The notes under the pieces are model-generated. The model was not told the origin of the DNA and searched no databases. It was given only the letters and a program-made list of their open reading frames with translations. DNA of 64,000 bases. Source: Halomonas salinarum. GTDB taxonomy: Bacteria > Pseudomonadota > Gammaproteobacteria > Pseudomonadales > Halomonadaceae. Numbering within the stretch: the stretch's first letter is position 1; every line of letters begins with the position of its first letter. This document shows, piece by piece, positions 26,880-36,727 of this stretch. Location of the stretch: positions 119,736 through 183,735 of the forward strand of contig NZ_WWNB01000005.1 of the NCBI RefSeq assembly GCF_012062845.1, given 5' to 3'. The translations under genes were made by a program, and so were the position numbers.

Positions 26880-28496
26880 TTAGGTTTTGCTTAGCGGACG
26901 AGGTTCCTGAGCGCGTGCAAAGTATTGCGTCAGAAAATCGCCGAAGGTTTCCACGTCAGCGGCCTCAATCTCACCCTGCTGCTGCAGGGAGGTTTCACGA
27001 AGCTCCTCAAGCAGGGCCTCGCGGGCGCGGTCCATGGGCTTGGCGCGCCAGGCTTCTGCCTGCTCCCTTGCCAATGCAAGCGTTGCCTCGACAAAGTCTT
27101 CATCGTTTTCCTTGAGCCGAGCCGCCAGTTGGCCGGAAGGTGTCAGACTCGGATCATCGAGGCGTGGCGCCAGGTCACTGAGCGCCTGCTTGTGAGCCTC
27201 GCCGCCTTCAATGATGTCCAGCAGTTCAGCCACGCTCGAGAGTTCTGAAAAGATCACATGACCGCGTTCGGACAGACGTTGCACCTTGCCATCGATGGTC
27301 AGATGCAGGTCGGGGTCTCGGCCACGCTCGACGACGAGCCGACGGTTATCGTCGAGCCGGTCGCACTCCTCATCGGAAATCCAGGGGCTGTCGGCCAGCA
27401 GGCACCACATCAGGAAGGTATCCAGGAAGCGAATCTGGGTTTCGTCGATCCCGAGCGCCAGGAAGGGGTTGAGATCGAGACACCGCACCTCGATGTATTC
27501 GACGCCGCGCGCCTCGAGCGCCTGCGTAGGCGTCTCATCATGGCGCGCCACCCGCTTGGGGCGAATGTCGCTGTAGTACTCGTTCTCGATCTGCAGGATA
27601 TTGGCATTGAGCTGTTGCCATTCGCCCCCCTCCCTGACGCCCTTCTCCTCATAGGCCCGCCAGGGGGTAGAGATAGCGTGGCGCAGAGTGCCCACATAGT
27701 TGGACAGGGAGTTGAAGCAGATCTTGAGCTGCTCCTGCACCTTGTTCTGGTAGCCCAGATCCGACATGCGAAGCGTCGTCGCATAGTCGGACAACAGCGT
27801 ATGCCGGCCATGCTGATGGAGTTTTTCAGGTACCGCCTTGCCATCAAGGAAGCTGTCGTCGATGGCGGGTGATGCACCGAACAGATACATCAGCAGCCAG
27901 CTATTGCGACGAAAATGCCGAATCAGGCCGAAGTAGCGCAGGGAGCGATAGTCTCCCTCGATATCGTGACCCGCTTGACGATCGATCTCCTTGAGCAGCG
28001 GCCAGAGGTTTTCCGGCAACGAGACGTTGTAATGCAGCCCGGCAATGGCCTGCATGATGCGCCCGTAACGAACGTCCAATCCCTTGCGGTAGACATGCTT
28101 CATGGTACCGACGTTGGAATCACCGTAATCGGCGATCGTCACGCTGTCATTGCCATCGAGCTTGGTCGGCATGCTGGCCGGCCAGATCAGTTCATCACCC
28201 AGGTAGCGATAGCTGTAGCGGTGAAGGTCACCAAGAAACGCCAGTGCATCCGAGGGTCGGCAGTAGACCGGCGTGATGTACTCGAGCAGCGCCTCGGAGT
28301 AATCGGTGGTGATATACGGATGCGTCAGCTTCGATCCCAGATACCGCGGATGTGGCGTCGCGGCGATCATGCCGTGGGGATCGGCGCGCAGGCCTTCCTT
28401 CTCGATACCCCGGCGCAGTCGGCCGATCAGCCCCTGGCGGGCCGGCCCCTTGAGACGGGAGAGGACGGTGGCGAGTTGCTCGGACAAGGTGAACAC
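26880..28496 (-). CDS. gshA: Glutamate-cysteine ligase (class I)
   Basis: 538 residues; the first step in glutathione synthesis. The sequence follows E. coli GshA: IEKEGLRADPHG, LGSKLTHPYITTDYSEALLEYITP, LHRYSYRYLGDELIWPASMP, YGDSNVGTMKHVYRKGL, GLHYNVSLP, RLSDLGYQNK, RPKRV and EYIEVRCLDLNPF. A GTG start is used, in a context with GGGG close by; the alternative TTG four codons downstream has better spacing. It sits between dsbB and tex, so thiol-redox genes (dsbB, gshA, later msrB) cluster loosely here. Confidence 0.95.
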   Translation of the reverse strand: MFTLSEQLATVLSRLKGPARQGLIGRLRRGIEKEGLRADPHGMIAATPHPRYLGSKLTHPYITTDYSEALLEYITPVYCRPSDALAFLGDLHRYSYRYLGDELIWPASMPTKLDGNDSVTIADYGDSNVGTMKHVYRKGLDVRYGRIMQAIAGLHYNVSLPENLWPLLKEIDRQAGHDIEGDYRSLRYFGLIRHFRRNSWLLMYLFGASPAIDDSFLDGKAVPEKLHQHGRHTLLSDYATTLRMSDLGYQNKVQEQLKICFNSLSNYVGTLRHAISTPWRAYEEKGVREGGEWQQLNANILQIENEYYSDIRPKRVARHDETPTQALEARGVEYIEVRCLDLNPFLALGIDETQIRFLDTFLMWCLLADSPWISDEECDRLDDNRRLVVERGRDPDLHLTIDGKVQRLSERGHVIFSELSSVAELLDIIEGGEAHKQALSDLAPRLDDPSLTPSGQLAARLKENDEDFVEATLALAREQAEAWRAKPMDRAREALLEELRETSLQQQGEIEAADVETFGDFLTQYFARAQEPRPLSKT

Positions 28497-28549
28497 CCCA
28501 TGTCGTGGAAGGGTGGGGCCGCGCCCCTCTCTTCGCTCTTGAAAACGGA

Positions 28550-28574
28550 GCGAACGCCAAACGCTGGCGTTCGC
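28550..28574 (-). terminator. Hairpin downstream of tex
   Basis: A perfect 10-bp stem, GCGAACGCCA/TGGCGTTCGC, with a five-base loop lies about 100 bases past the tex stop. On the minus strand it is followed by TCCGTTTTC, a weak T tract, so it probably ends the tex transcript ahead of gshA. Confidence 0.6.
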
Positions 28575-28676
28575 ACGAAACCGGACCCCGAAAGCCCGGC
28601 TCTCAAATAGGTGATTATGCGGCCTCGCCGACGGCTTTCAAGCCGCCATCAGCGAGCCATCACTTGCGTTGACGAA

Positions 28677-31049
28677 TCAGTCTTTTGAATGCGTCTTGCG
28701 CTTGGCCTGAAGCAGAGCCTCACCGAGGGCGCCCACCGACGCATCGCTGCGGGCCGGTTCGCTTCCCTGGCGGCGTGGCTTGCGTTCTGTGGAGGCACTG
28801 CGCCGCGACTCGCCGCCGTTCTCGGCCTCGGCCTTGTGGGGGTCGTCATCCAGGCGCATCGACAGGCCGATGCGCTTGCGCGGAATGTCCACCGCCATCA
28901 CCTTGACCCGCACAATATCGCCGGCCTTGACCACACTGCGCGGGTCCTCGACGAAACTGTGCGATAGCGCCGAGATGTGTACCAGACCGTCCTGATGGAC
29001 GCCAATGTCAACGAAGGCACCAAAGTGCGTCACATTGGTGACACTGCCCTCAAGCACCATGCCAGGTTCGAGATCCTTGAGGGTCTCGACGCCTTCGCGA
29101 AACTCCGCCGCCTTGAATTCAGGGCGTGGGTCGCGGCCCGGCTTGTCGAGCTCCTTGAGGATATCGCTGATCGTCGGCACCCCGAAGCGTTCGTCGGCAT
29201 AATCGGCGGGCTTGATCGCCTTGAGGGTGGCGCTGTCGCCGATCAGGCTCGCCACGTCGCAGCGACCAGCCTTGGCAATGCGCTCGACCAACGGATAGGC
29301 CTCGGGGTGCACGGCACTGGCGTCCAGCGGATTGTCGCCTTGCATGATGCGCAGAAAGCCGGCGCACTGCTCGAAGGTCTTGGGCCCCAGACGACTCACC
29401 TCGAGTAGCGCCTTGCGGTTCGAAAAGGCCCCCTCGGCATTACGGCGGGCCACGATGTTCTCGGCAAGCCCCGGATTGAGACCCGAGACGCGCGATAGCA
29501 ACGCGCTGGAGGCCATATTAAGGTCCACCCCCACCGCATTGACGCAGTCCTCGATAACCGCCTCGAGGCTTCTGGAGAGCTGAACCTGAGAGACGTCGTG
29601 CTGATACTGGCCAACGCCAATCGACTTCGGCTCGATCTTGACCAGTTCCGCCAGCGGATCCTGCAGGCGACGGGCGATGGACACCGCCCCCCGGATGGTG
29701 ACGTCGAGATCCGGGAACTCGCGTGCCGCATACTCTGATGCGGAGTACACCGATGCACCGGCTTCGCTGACCATCACCTTGCTGAGCGGACGCCCCCCTT
29801 GACCACCCAGCCGGGTGATCAGCTCGCCGGCCAGCTTGTCGGTCTCGCGACTCGCCGTGCCATTGCCGACCGCAATCAGCGCCACGCCGTGCTTCTCGAC
29901 CAGCTTGCCAAGCACCGCCAGCGACTCGTCCCAGCGCTTCTGAGGCGCATGAGGATAGATGGTGGCATGCTCGATAAACTGACCGGTAGCGTCGACTACC
30001 GCGACCTTACAGCCGGTGCGCAGCCCCGGATCGATAGCCAAAGTGGCCTTGGGGCCTGCCGGTGCCGCCAGCAGCAGATCCTTCAGGTTGGCAGCGAAGA
30101 CATTGATGGCCTCGAGCTCGGCTCGCTCGCGAAGCCTACCCATCAGCTCGGTTTCAAGGTGAGTGTACAGCTTGACCCGCCAGGTCCAGCGCACCACTTC
30201 GCGCAACCAGCGATCGGCCGGACGACCGGGTTGCTCGCCGGAAAGCTCGATGCCGGCCTGGCGGGCGATGGCCACCTCTGCCGGATGCACCGGCGCCTCA
30301 TCCTCGCCGGGTAGCTTGAGGGCGAGCGCCAGCACCCCCTCGTTACGACCGCGAAACATCGCCAGGGCCCGGTGTGAGGGTGCCTTGGCAAGCGCCTCAT
30401 CATGCTCGAAGTAATCCGAGAACTTGGCGCCCTCTTCGGCCTTGCCTTCTATCAGGCGAGCGCTGAGCTGGCCTTCGTCCCAGAAACGCTCGCGCAACCG
30501 CCCGACCAGTTCCGCATCTTCTGCGAAGCGCTCCATGAGAATCTGCTTGGCACCGTCGAGCGCCGCCTTGGCGTCCTCGATGGCCGGAACCTCCCCGTCA
30601 GCGGGACGCAGGTAGCCTTGGGCCTCCTGCTGCGGGTCGAGGGATGGATCGGCAAGCAGCGCATCGGCCAGCGGCTCGAGGCCCGCTTCACGGGCAATCT
30701 GGGCCTTGGTGCGCCGCTTCTTGCGATACGGCATATAGAGGTCTTCGAGACGCTGCTTGGTGTCAGCGTCGCGAATCAAGGTGGCGAGAGCGGGATCGAG
30801 CTTGCCCTGTTCGTCAATGGCGGCAAGCACCGATTCGCGGCGCTCTTCGAGCTCGCGACAATAGCGCAAACGCTCATCGAGCTGACGTAGCTGAGTGTCG
30901 TCAAGCCCGCCGGTGACTTCCTTGCGGTAGCGGGAGATGAAGGGAACGCTGGCCCCTGCGTCGAGCATTTCCACCGTGGCCGCCACTTGCTGGGGGCGAA
31001 CGGCGAGTTCTTCGGCTAGGCGAGCATTGATCTTGGCTTGTGCGTCCAT
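28677..31049 (-). CDS. tex: Tex-family transcription accessory protein
   Basis: 790 residues, normal for Tex. It binds nucleic acid, associates with transcription and is broadly conserved. Order: N-terminal helical Tex domain (VPFISRYRKEVTGGLDD, LYMPYRKKRRTKAQIAREAGLEPLA); a YqgF/RNase H-like domain (LAIDPGLRTGCKVAVVD, AVGNGTASRETD); helix-hairpin-helix region (NPGLAENIVARRNAEGAF, LGPKTFEQCAGFLRI); and an S1 domain near residues 650-720 (VLEGSVTNVTHFGAFVDIGVHQDGLVHIS). The last 60 residues are a charged, low-complexity tail. It is on the same strand as gshA. Confidence 0.96.
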   Translation of the reverse strand: MDAQAKINARLAEELAVRPQQVAATVEMLDAGASVPFISRYRKEVTGGLDDTQLRQLDERLRYCRELEERRESVLAAIDEQGKLDPALATLIRDADTKQRLEDLYMPYRKKRRTKAQIAREAGLEPLADALLADPSLDPQQEAQGYLRPADGEVPAIEDAKAALDGAKQILMERFAEDAELVGRLRERFWDEGQLSARLIEGKAEEGAKFSDYFEHDEALAKAPSHRALAMFRGRNEGVLALALKLPGEDEAPVHPAEVAIARQAGIELSGEQPGRPADRWLREVVRWTWRVKLYTHLETELMGRLRERAELEAINVFAANLKDLLLAAPAGPKATLAIDPGLRTGCKVAVVDATGQFIEHATIYPHAPQKRWDESLAVLGKLVEKHGVALIAVGNGTASRETDKLAGELITRLGGQGGRPLSKVMVSEAGASVYSASEYAAREFPDLDVTIRGAVSIARRLQDPLAELVKIEPKSIGVGQYQHDVSQVQLSRSLEAVIEDCVNAVGVDLNMASSALLSRVSGLNPGLAENIVARRNAEGAFSNRKALLEVSRLGPKTFEQCAGFLRIMQGDNPLDASAVHPEAYPLVERIAKAGRCDVASLIGDSATLKAIKPADYADERFGVPTISDILKELDKPGRDPRPEFKAAEFREGVETLKDLEPGMVLEGSVTNVTHFGAFVDIGVHQDGLVHISALSHSFVEDPRSVVKAGDIVRVKVMAVDIPRKRIGLSMRLDDDPHKAEAENGGESRRSASTERKPRRQGSEPARSDASVGALGEALLQAKRKTHSKD

Positions 31050-31353
31050 GGAGTCCTTGACGTTCGACCGACGAAAGATCGCGACAAGGTATCACAAACG
31101 CCAGGAGGTCGCTGCCATCGCAACGCCCCACCCATGAGGCGCTTCTCGGCAAGCTCCGCCATCAAGGGGATGGCACCATCAGACCGACCAGCTAGTGCAG
31201 TCGACATCGAATGCCGTGAGCGAGAGCCTACCCTCCTCTTCGACAACCGAGTCAAGCGCAACACGCTCGCCCGCCAGTTGGCCGGTAGATGAGTGGGAGG
31301 CACCCAAACCAAGTCGCAACCTAAATGAAGACGGCCAACGCTGCACCACCGGT
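31050..31353. other. Intergenic region between tex and msrB
   Basis: About 304 bases with no gene, no terminator-like hairpin for msrB and no clear promoter box for tex. I see nothing firm in it. Confidence 0.5.
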
Positions 31354-31851
31354 TCAGGCCGCCACGAAACTCAATGCCAGCCCATTGTTACACCAGCGAA
31401 GGCCGGTGGGCTCCGGCCCATCGTCGAATACATGTCCCTGATGACCACCGCAGCGTGCACAGTGATACTCGGTGCGCGGCCAGATCGCCTTGTAATCGAC
31501 CTGCGCCAGCAGGTGGCCTTCCACGTGGGTGAAGAAACTGGGCCAGCCGGTGCCGGAATCGTACTTCATGTCGCTCTTGAACAGCAGCAGATCACAGCCC
31601 GCACAGCGGAATTCCCCCGGGCGGGTTTCCTTGTCCAGCGGGCTCGAGTGAGCCGGCTCGGTGCCCGCCTCACGCAACACATGGAACTCTGCCTCGCTTA
31701 GCCGTTCGCGCCATTGCGCCTCACTGAGCTCCAGCACCTCGATCCCTGCGGCACGTTCGAGGTCGGGCTTGGGGCGAGCACTGGCAATAGCGGGGAACAG
31801 ACTCGCCATGCTGCCGGCCGAGAGCAGACCGAGAAAATGTCGACGTTGCAT
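31354..31851 (-). CDS. msrB: Exported methionine-(R)-sulfoxide reductase MsrB
   Basis: 165 residues from ATG 31851, with GAGG five bases upstream. The frame runs 33 codons further up but those are non-homologous. MsrB reduces methionine-R-sulfoxide in proteins. The N-terminus MQRRHFLGLLSAGSMASLFPAIASA is a Tat-type signal (RRHFLG), so the enzyme repairs oxidised methionines outside the cytoplasm. Two zinc-binding CxxC pairs (CAGC, CARC) and the resolving motif GLRWCNNGLALSF with catalytic Cys are present, plus the GTGWPSFF block. It lies downstream of pckA, past that gene's terminator. Confidence 0.92.
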   Translation of the reverse strand: MQRRHFLGLLSAGSMASLFPAIASARPKPDLERAAGIEVLELSEAQWRERLSEAEFHVLREAGTEPAHSSPLDKETRPGEFRCAGCDLLLFKSDMKYDSGTGWPSFFTHVEGHLLAQVDYKAIWPRTEYHCARCGGHQGHVFDDGPEPTGLRWCNNGLALSFVAA

Positions 31852-31950
31852 TATTACCTCCACTGGGGCACCGCTTGATGCGTTGACGCGACTGCTCGCT
31901 TGAACGCACCACGGTGCCTGGATACGGCTGCCGGTAAAGGCGACACCCAC

Positions 31951-31974
31951 AAAAAAGGGAAGCCCTGGCTTCCC
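31951..31974 (-). terminator. Rho-independent terminator of pckA
   Basis: On the minus strand the perfect 8-bp stem GGGAAGCC/GGCTTCCC with a two-base loop is followed by six T residues. It lies 62 bases past the pckA stop, between pckA and msrB. Confidence 0.9.
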
Positions 31975-32035
31975 TCATTCGACTCCGGATTGCCGCCAGG
32001 GTTCGTCCTGGCGACTCCCCTTCGACAGGTCGCAC

Positions 32036-33616
32036 TTACGCCAAGCGCGGACCGGCCTTGACGATTGCCTCATCGACGCCGGCAAATTTCTTGAAGTTGT
32101 CGACGAACTTGGCGACCAGGTCCTGCATGTGACGATCATAGGCAGCGCGATCTTCCCAGGTTTCGCGCGGGTCAAGCAGGCGCGAGTCGACGCCCGGAAC
32201 GGCCAGCGGGACCTCGAGGTTCAGGCCCTCGACGGTACGGGTCTCGATATCACGCAGCACTCCGGACTGAATGGCACTGATGATGCCCCGGGTAGTGGGG
32301 ATCGCGAAGCGCGAACCGCCCTCACCATAGGCGCCACCGGTCCAGCCGGTGTTGACCAGATAGACGCGGGCGTCGTTCTCTTCGACGCGCTTGATCAGCA
32401 GGTCAGCATATTCGCGAGCCGGGCGTGGGAAGAAGGGGGCGCCGAAACAGGTCGAGAAGGTCGCTTCCAGGCCTGCCGAGGAGCCCATCTCGGTAGAGCC
32501 GACCTTGGCGGTGTAACCGGAAAGGAAATGGTAGGCCGCCGCTTCCTTGGACAGCAACGACACCGGCGGCAGCACGCCGGACATGTCGCAGGTCAGGAAG
32601 ATGATGGCATTGGGCTCGCCGGCCCGGTTCTCCGGTACGCGTTTCTCGACGTGCTCGAGCGGATACGCCGCGCGGGAATTCTGGGTCAGACTCCCGTCGG
32701 TAAAGTCCGGGCTTCGACGGTCGTCGAGCACCACGTTCTCGAGCACGGCGCCAAATTGAATGGCCTTCCAGATCACCGGCTCATTTTTCTCGGAAAGATC
32801 GATGCACTTGGCGTAGCAACCGCCCTCGATATTGAACACCGTGCCCTTGCCCCAGCCATGCTCATCGTCACCGATCAGGTAGCGGGCCGGGTCGGCGGAC
32901 AGGGTGGTCTTGCCGGTACCGGACAGACCGAAGAACAGCGTGGTCTCGCCATCTTCCCCGACATTGGCACTGCAGTGCATCGGCAGCACGTCATGGGCCG
33001 GCAGCAGGAAGTTCTGCACCGAGAACATGGCCTTCTTCATCTCGCCGGCATAACGCATGCCGGCGATCAGCACGCGGCGACCGGCGAAGTCGAGGATCAC
33101 CGCCGCTTCGGAATTGGTGCCGTCTCGTGCCGGCTCACAGACGAAATTGGCGGCATTGAGAATGGTCCATTCATCCTTGGTGGCCGGATTGTAGGCCTCA
33201 GGACGCACGAACATGGTTCGACCGAACAGATTCTGCCAGGCCGTCTCGGTCGTCATCCTTACCGGCTGGTAATACTGCGGGTCGGCCCCTACGTGCAGCT
33301 CGGAAAAGAAGCTGTCGCATTCACCTAGATAGGTCTCGACCCGCTCCCACAGTGCCTCGAAAGCAGCCGCATCGAAGGGACGGTTGACGCTACCCCAGTC
33401 GATCTGTGAGCTGGTCGAGGGCTCATCGACAATAAAGCGATCCGCCGGTGAACGCCCCGTGCGTGCCCCGGTGTTCACCACCAGCGCACCATTGTCAGCA
33501 AGGTGGCCCTCACCACGCAGCAGGGCATGTTCGATAAGCTCTGCACTGCTCAGGTTGGTGAATGGCTGCTGACTGGCAGTCGCGTCAACGCGGGAGACGG
33601 CTTGGTTCGTGGTCAT
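32036..33616 (-). CDS. pckA: Phosphoenolpyruvate carboxykinase (ATP)
   Basis: 526 residues. It converts oxaloacetate and ATP to PEP and CO2, the entry step of gluconeogenesis. The kinase loop [14 protein letters not shown], the metal-binding HGWG (in [12 protein letters not shown]), the substrate site [12 protein letters not shown], and [11 protein letters not shown] are typical of the ATP-dependent, bacterial type. The start ATG has AGGA eight bases ahead. The pckA-hslO-hslR-yrfG order, with nudE beyond, matches the block seen around E. coli pckA, although no igaA/yrfF gene is present here. Confidence 0.97.
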   Translation of the reverse strand: MTTNQAVSRVDATASQQPFTNLSSAELIEHALLRGEGHLADNGALVVNTGARTGRSPADRFIVDEPSTSSQIDWGSVNRPFDAAAFEALWERVETYLGECDSFFSELHVGADPQYYQPVRMTTETAWQNLFGRTMFVRPEAYNPATKDEWTILNAANFVCEPARDGTNSEAAVILDFAGRRVLIAGMRYAGEMKKAMFSVQNFLLPAHDVLPMHCSANVGEDGETTLFFGLSGTGKTTLSADPARYLIGDDEHGWGKGTVFNIEGGCYAKCIDLSEKNEPVIWKAIQFGAVLENVVLDDRRSPDFTDGSLTQNSRAAYPLEHVEKRVPENRAGEPNAIIFLTCDMSGVLPPVSLLSKEAAAYHFLSGYTAKVGSTEMGSSAGLEATFSTCFGAPFFPRPAREYADLLIKRVEENDARVYLVNTGWTGGAYGEGGSRFAIPTTRGIISAIQSGVLRDIETRTVEGLNLEVPLAVPGVDSRLLDPRETWEDRAAYDRHMQDLVAKFVDNFKKFAGVDEAIVKAGPRLA

Positions 33617-33856
33617 GTAGGTGTCCTGGGCCCGAAGGCACTTCTCTCTCGTTAGCCGGCGCGCAAAGACGCGCCTTCTGGATTCGCGCCGACGCCGGTG
33701 ACAGGTGGGCCTGTTCTTTTAAGGCACGACGCCGGGCAGCTCGAATGGACAAGCATTATGGCAAAAAGGACCGCCCGGGAAAACGCCCCGTTTCGCCATC
33801 GTTCGTGTAGTTTTCCTACTACATAGAAGCACTTATCCGACGATGGCGTGAGTCGC

Positions 33857-34738
33857 TCAGTGCAACGTCGGCGAGGAGGCATCAGGCGACTCGATCAGCG
33901 CCTCGATTTCTGCCGCACCGAAATGATAGTGGGTATGACAGAAATGGCACTGGGTATCAACGGCCTGCTGTTCCTCGAGAATGCTGCGAAGCTCCTCCTC
34001 GCCCAGATTATGCAGTGCCCGGGCGATACGCTCCCGCGAACAGCTGCAGGCGAAATACAAGGGCTTGGGATCAAAAACCCGGACGGTTTCCTCATGATAG
34101 AGGCGGTGCAGCAACTCATGCTGCTCGAGACCCACAAGCTCTTCATCCTTCAAGGTGCTGGCCAGATACACGGCACGCTCCCAGGCATCCTGATCCTGGT
34201 TCTGGCTCTCACCGGGAAGACGCTGCAGCAGGAGACCACCGGCTCGGCGCTGTTCAGCATCCGCCGATAGCCAGAGTCTGGTGGGTAACTGTTCGGAGCG
34301 CGTGAAGTAATCTTCCAAACATCCAGCCAGGCTCTCTTCGCTGAGCTCGACGATGCCCTGGTAGCGATTGCCCTCACGCGGATCAAGGCTGATCACGATA
34401 CGGCCATCGCCCAGCAGCTCGCGAAAACCGGCACCTTCAGCAGGCAACGACTGCTCTTCGTCGAGCCGCGCAATGCCACGCAGCTCGCCACCGGGATTGG
34501 ATTCGGCCATCAGCAGGCCCAAAGGCCCATCGCCACGCACCTCAAGGCTCAGGGTACCGTCGAGCTTGACGGTTTCGGTAAGCAGCGCAGCAGCACTGAG
34601 CAGCTCACCCAAAAGCTTGGCCACCGGTGCCGGGTAGGTCTGGGTATCGAGTACCGCCGCGTAGGCAGCATCAAGGGTCATCAGCTCGCCGCGGACGTTG
34701 GTATCGTCGAGCAGGAAGCGTTGAATCTGGTCGGTCAT
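33857..34738 (-). CDS. hslO: Redox-regulated chaperone Hsp33
   Basis: 293 residues from ATG 34738 ([19 protein letters not shown]). Hsp33 holds unfolded proteins when oxidative stress releases its zinc. The C-terminal zinc centre uses CSC (in [10 protein letters not shown]) and CHFC, the four switch cysteines. The N-terminal domain carries the family stretch [29 protein letters not shown]. It follows hslR at 63 bases and precedes pckA. Confidence 0.95.
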   Translation of the reverse strand: MTDQIQRFLLDDTNVRGELMTLDAAYAAVLDTQTYPAPVAKLLGELLSAAALLTETVKLDGTLSLEVRGDGPLGLLMAESNPGGELRGIARLDEEQSLPAEGAGFRELLGDGRIVISLDPREGNRYQGIVELSEESLAGCLEDYFTRSEQLPTRLWLSADAEQRRAGGLLLQRLPGESQNQDQDAWERAVYLASTLKDEELVGLEQHELLHRLYHEETVRVFDPKPLYFACSCSRERIARALHNLGEEELRSILEEQQAVDTQCHFCHTHYHFGAAEIEALIESPDASSPTLH

Positions 34739-34801
34739 ATGAAGAATTCCGGTAACATCGAGTCTGGGAGGAGCGCGACCCACGACGGTCTTGGACGACG
34801 C

Positions 34802-35188
34802 CTAGTCGCCTGAGTCGCGCATGAAACGCTTGATCTCACGCCGGTCGCGTCGATCGGGCCGCTTGTAGGGATGCTGCATCGCCTGGTTGGCCAGCCGGCG
34901 CTGCTCGGTCTCCTTGGCACGGCGTGCAGCACTCTCTTCGGTCTCACGGTAAAGGGTGCGCGCTTCGGGGGCGCCCCGACGCTGCCCTGAAAGCTCCAGC
35001 ACCTCAACCTCATAGGTATCGAAGCCCTGAGGCACACGGATCAGGGCGCCGACCTCCACGGTCTTGCTGGTCTTGGCGTGACCACCGTTATAGTGCACCT
35101 TGCCGCCTTCGATCGCTTTCTTGGCGAGTTGCCGCGTCTTGAAGAAGCGCGCCGCCCATAGCCACTTGTCGAGTCGTACCTCGGACAT
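34802..35188 (-). CDS. hslR: Ribosome-associated heat shock protein Hsp15
   Basis: 128 residues. Hsp15 binds free 50S subunits that carry stalled peptidyl-tRNA and helps recycle them. An S4 RNA-binding domain fills the N-terminal half (RLDKWLWAARFFKTRQLAKKAIEGGKVHYNG), and the C-terminus is very basic (YKRPDRRDRREIKRFMRDSGD). The start is two bases after the yrfG stop, so they are cotranscribed. Confidence 0.94.
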   Translation of the reverse strand: MSEVRLDKWLWAARFFKTRQLAKKAIEGGKVHYNGGHAKTSKTVEVGALIRVPQGFDTYEVEVLELSGQRRGAPEARTLYRETEESAARRAKETEQRRLANQAMQHPYKRPDRRDRREIKRFMRDSGD

Positions 35189-35190
35189 GC

Positions 35191-35877
35191 TCAGTCCTCC
35201 GCTTGGTGATGACTGATGACTGGCCGCTCACTTGGCAGGATGCTTGAGAAACGATCGAGGGCGATGAACTCCTCGAGGTCCCGTTCCGGTCGACGGCTGT
35301 CGGGCTGCTTGATGCCAAGCAGGTGGCGGATGCCAAACTCACGGGCGCTCTCGAGCACCGCCGGATTATCGTCGATGAAAAGCGTACGGGATGGATCGAA
35401 GGGCTCGATTTCCTGCAGGGCGAACCAGAATTCCTGCGCCTCCTTGGCCACGCCAACATCTGCCGATGACACGATCGCATCGAGGAAGTCCTCGAGTCCG
35501 GTCAGCGGCAACTTGATCGCCAGACTTTCACGGTCGGCATTGGTGGCGAGCACCACCCGCGGATGGGCTTGCTTGAGCCAGGTCAGGAAATCCAGAGCAT
35601 CGCTACGCAGGCCGATCAGATGCTGCACTTCACGCTTCAGCGCGGCGATATCAACGCCCAGCTCGCGACTCCAGTAGGCCAGGCTATACCAGTTGAGGGT
35701 GCCCTGCTCCGAGATGATGCGCGAGCGGAGAGGCTCCTGACTGGCATCATCCAGACGATGCAGCTCGACATAGCGCCTAGGCAGATGTTCCAGCCAGAAG
35801 TGGCTGTCGAAATGCAGATCCAGCAGGGTACCGTCCATGTCCAGCAACACGGTATCAATGGCTCGCCAATCGATCAT
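35191..35877 (-). CDS. yrfG: GMP/IMP nucleotidase YrfG, HAD family
   Basis: 228 residues from ATG 35877 (MIDWRAIDTVLLDMDGTLLDL). A TTG seven codons upstream is the alternative. HAD motifs: DMDGT (nucleophile), ATNAD, K in VAKEAQEFW and FIDDN. Similarity over its length, and its place between hslR and the divergent nudE, match E. coli YrfG, a 5'-nucleotidase preferring IMP and GMP. The closest named alternative is a generic HAD phosphatase. Confidence 0.9.
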   Translation of the reverse strand: MIDWRAIDTVLLDMDGTLLDLHFDSHFWLEHLPRRYVELHRLDDASQEPLRSRIISEQGTLNWYSLAYWSRELGVDIAALKREVQHLIGLRSDALDFLTWLKQAHPRVVLATNADRESLAIKLPLTGLEDFLDAIVSSADVGVAKEAQEFWFALQEIEPFDPSRTLFIDDNPAVLESAREFGIRHLLGIKQPDSRRPERDLEEFIALDRFSSILPSERPVISHHQAED

Positions 35878-35950
35878 CGGCCAAGGGCTCCGCAGCAATG
35901 AATAGAGTGATATTGTACCCCTTCATGCCACCGCTGCCCACGGAGCCCCC

Positions 35951-36541
35951 ATGCCACAAGCCACCGATTGGCCGCAAAAACCTCGCACCCTAGCCCGCCG
36001 CGAAGTCACCAGAAGCCGATTGTTCGCCATTGAAGAAATGCAACTGCGGTTCAGCAATGGGGCCGAGCGTACCTTCGAGCGTCTGATGCCAAGCGGCAAT
36101 GGCACTGGCGCGGTGATGATGGTGGCGATGCCGGACCCGGAGCATGTGCTGCTGATTCGCGAGTACGCCGCTGGCTTTGACGACTACGTACTGACACTGC
36201 CCAAGGGCGTTGTCGACCCCGGCGAAGACATCGTCAGTGCGGCCAACCGTGAACTGATGGAAGAATGCGGCTTCGGCGCTCACCGCATTGAACCACTGGT
36301 GGAACTGTCGCTTGCTCCCAACTACATGCATCACCGCATGCAGGTCATGCTGGCAAGCGATCTTTACCCCCACCGGCTGGAAGGCGACGAGCCGGAGCCG
36401 TTGATCGTCGAGACCCACGCCATCGACTCACTGCCTGCCCTTCTCGCCCGGGAAGATTTCCACGAGGCTCGCGCCATCGCCGCACTCTATATCGCAAGAG
36501 ATCGACTGCGCGAAGCCAACCCACCGACGAGTCTTTGGTAG
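35951..36541 (+). CDS. nudE: ADP-compound hydrolase NudE
   Basis: 196 residues. NudE hydrolyses ADP-ribose, Ap3A and NADH. The Nudix box is GVVDPGEDIVSAANRELMEECGF. The preceding MVAMPDPEHVLLIREYAAGFDDYVLTLPKG and following LSLAPNYMHHRMQVMLASDLYPH match NudE. It is divergent from yrfG with 73 bases between, so both promoters share that space. Downstream it meets a convergent gene across a palindromic repeat. Confidence 0.94.
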   Translation: MPQATDWPQKPRTLARREVTRSRLFAIEEMQLRFSNGAERTFERLMPSGNGTGAVMMVAMPDPEHVLLIREYAAGFDDYVLTLPKGVVDPGEDIVSAANRELMEECGFGAHRIEPLVELSLAPNYMHHRMQVMLASDLYPHRLEGDEPEPLIVETHAIDSLPALLAREDFHEARAIAALYIARDRLREANPPTSLW

Positions 36542-36551
36542 CCAAACTCAG

Positions 36552-36573
36552 GCCCCCAAAACTGACGGGGGCT
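36552..36573 (+). terminator. Hairpin downstream of nudE
   Basis: GCCCCC pairs with GGGGGC around a ten-base loop, 10 bases after the nudE stop. A short TCT follows, so it is a weak terminator. Confidence 0.45.
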
Positions 36574-36584
36574 CTGGGGCGGCA

Positions 36585-36727
36585 AGGCTTTGTCCGAAAA
36601 GTCGACGAGCGAAGGATAGACAAGGCAAAAATCAGCGAAAAAACGGAGTTTACAAATAGTAAATGAGTATTTTGGACTGATTTTTAACGCCGTATAGCCG
36701 AGCGCAGACACTTTTCAGGCATAGCCT
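36585..36727. repeat. MITE-like palindromic intergenic element
   Basis: 143 bases with imperfect terminal inverted repeats. The left end reads AGGCTTTGTCCGAAAAGT and the right end, on the other strand, AGGCTATGCCTGAAAAGT. A nested pair near the centre, AAAAATCAG and CTGATTTTT, makes the whole unit a long stem. It is AT-rich in its middle, contains no ORF, and abuts the stop codon of the next gene. It probably acts as a bidirectional terminator between convergent genes. Confidence 0.72.

Noticed and set aside
32129..33328. Plus-strand ORF of 399 codons
   Set aside because: Antisense of pckA, whose kinase loop and metal site are clear.
33750..33800. Terminator between hslO and pckA
   Set aside because: GC-rich runs and a T stretch exist but no consistent stem forms.
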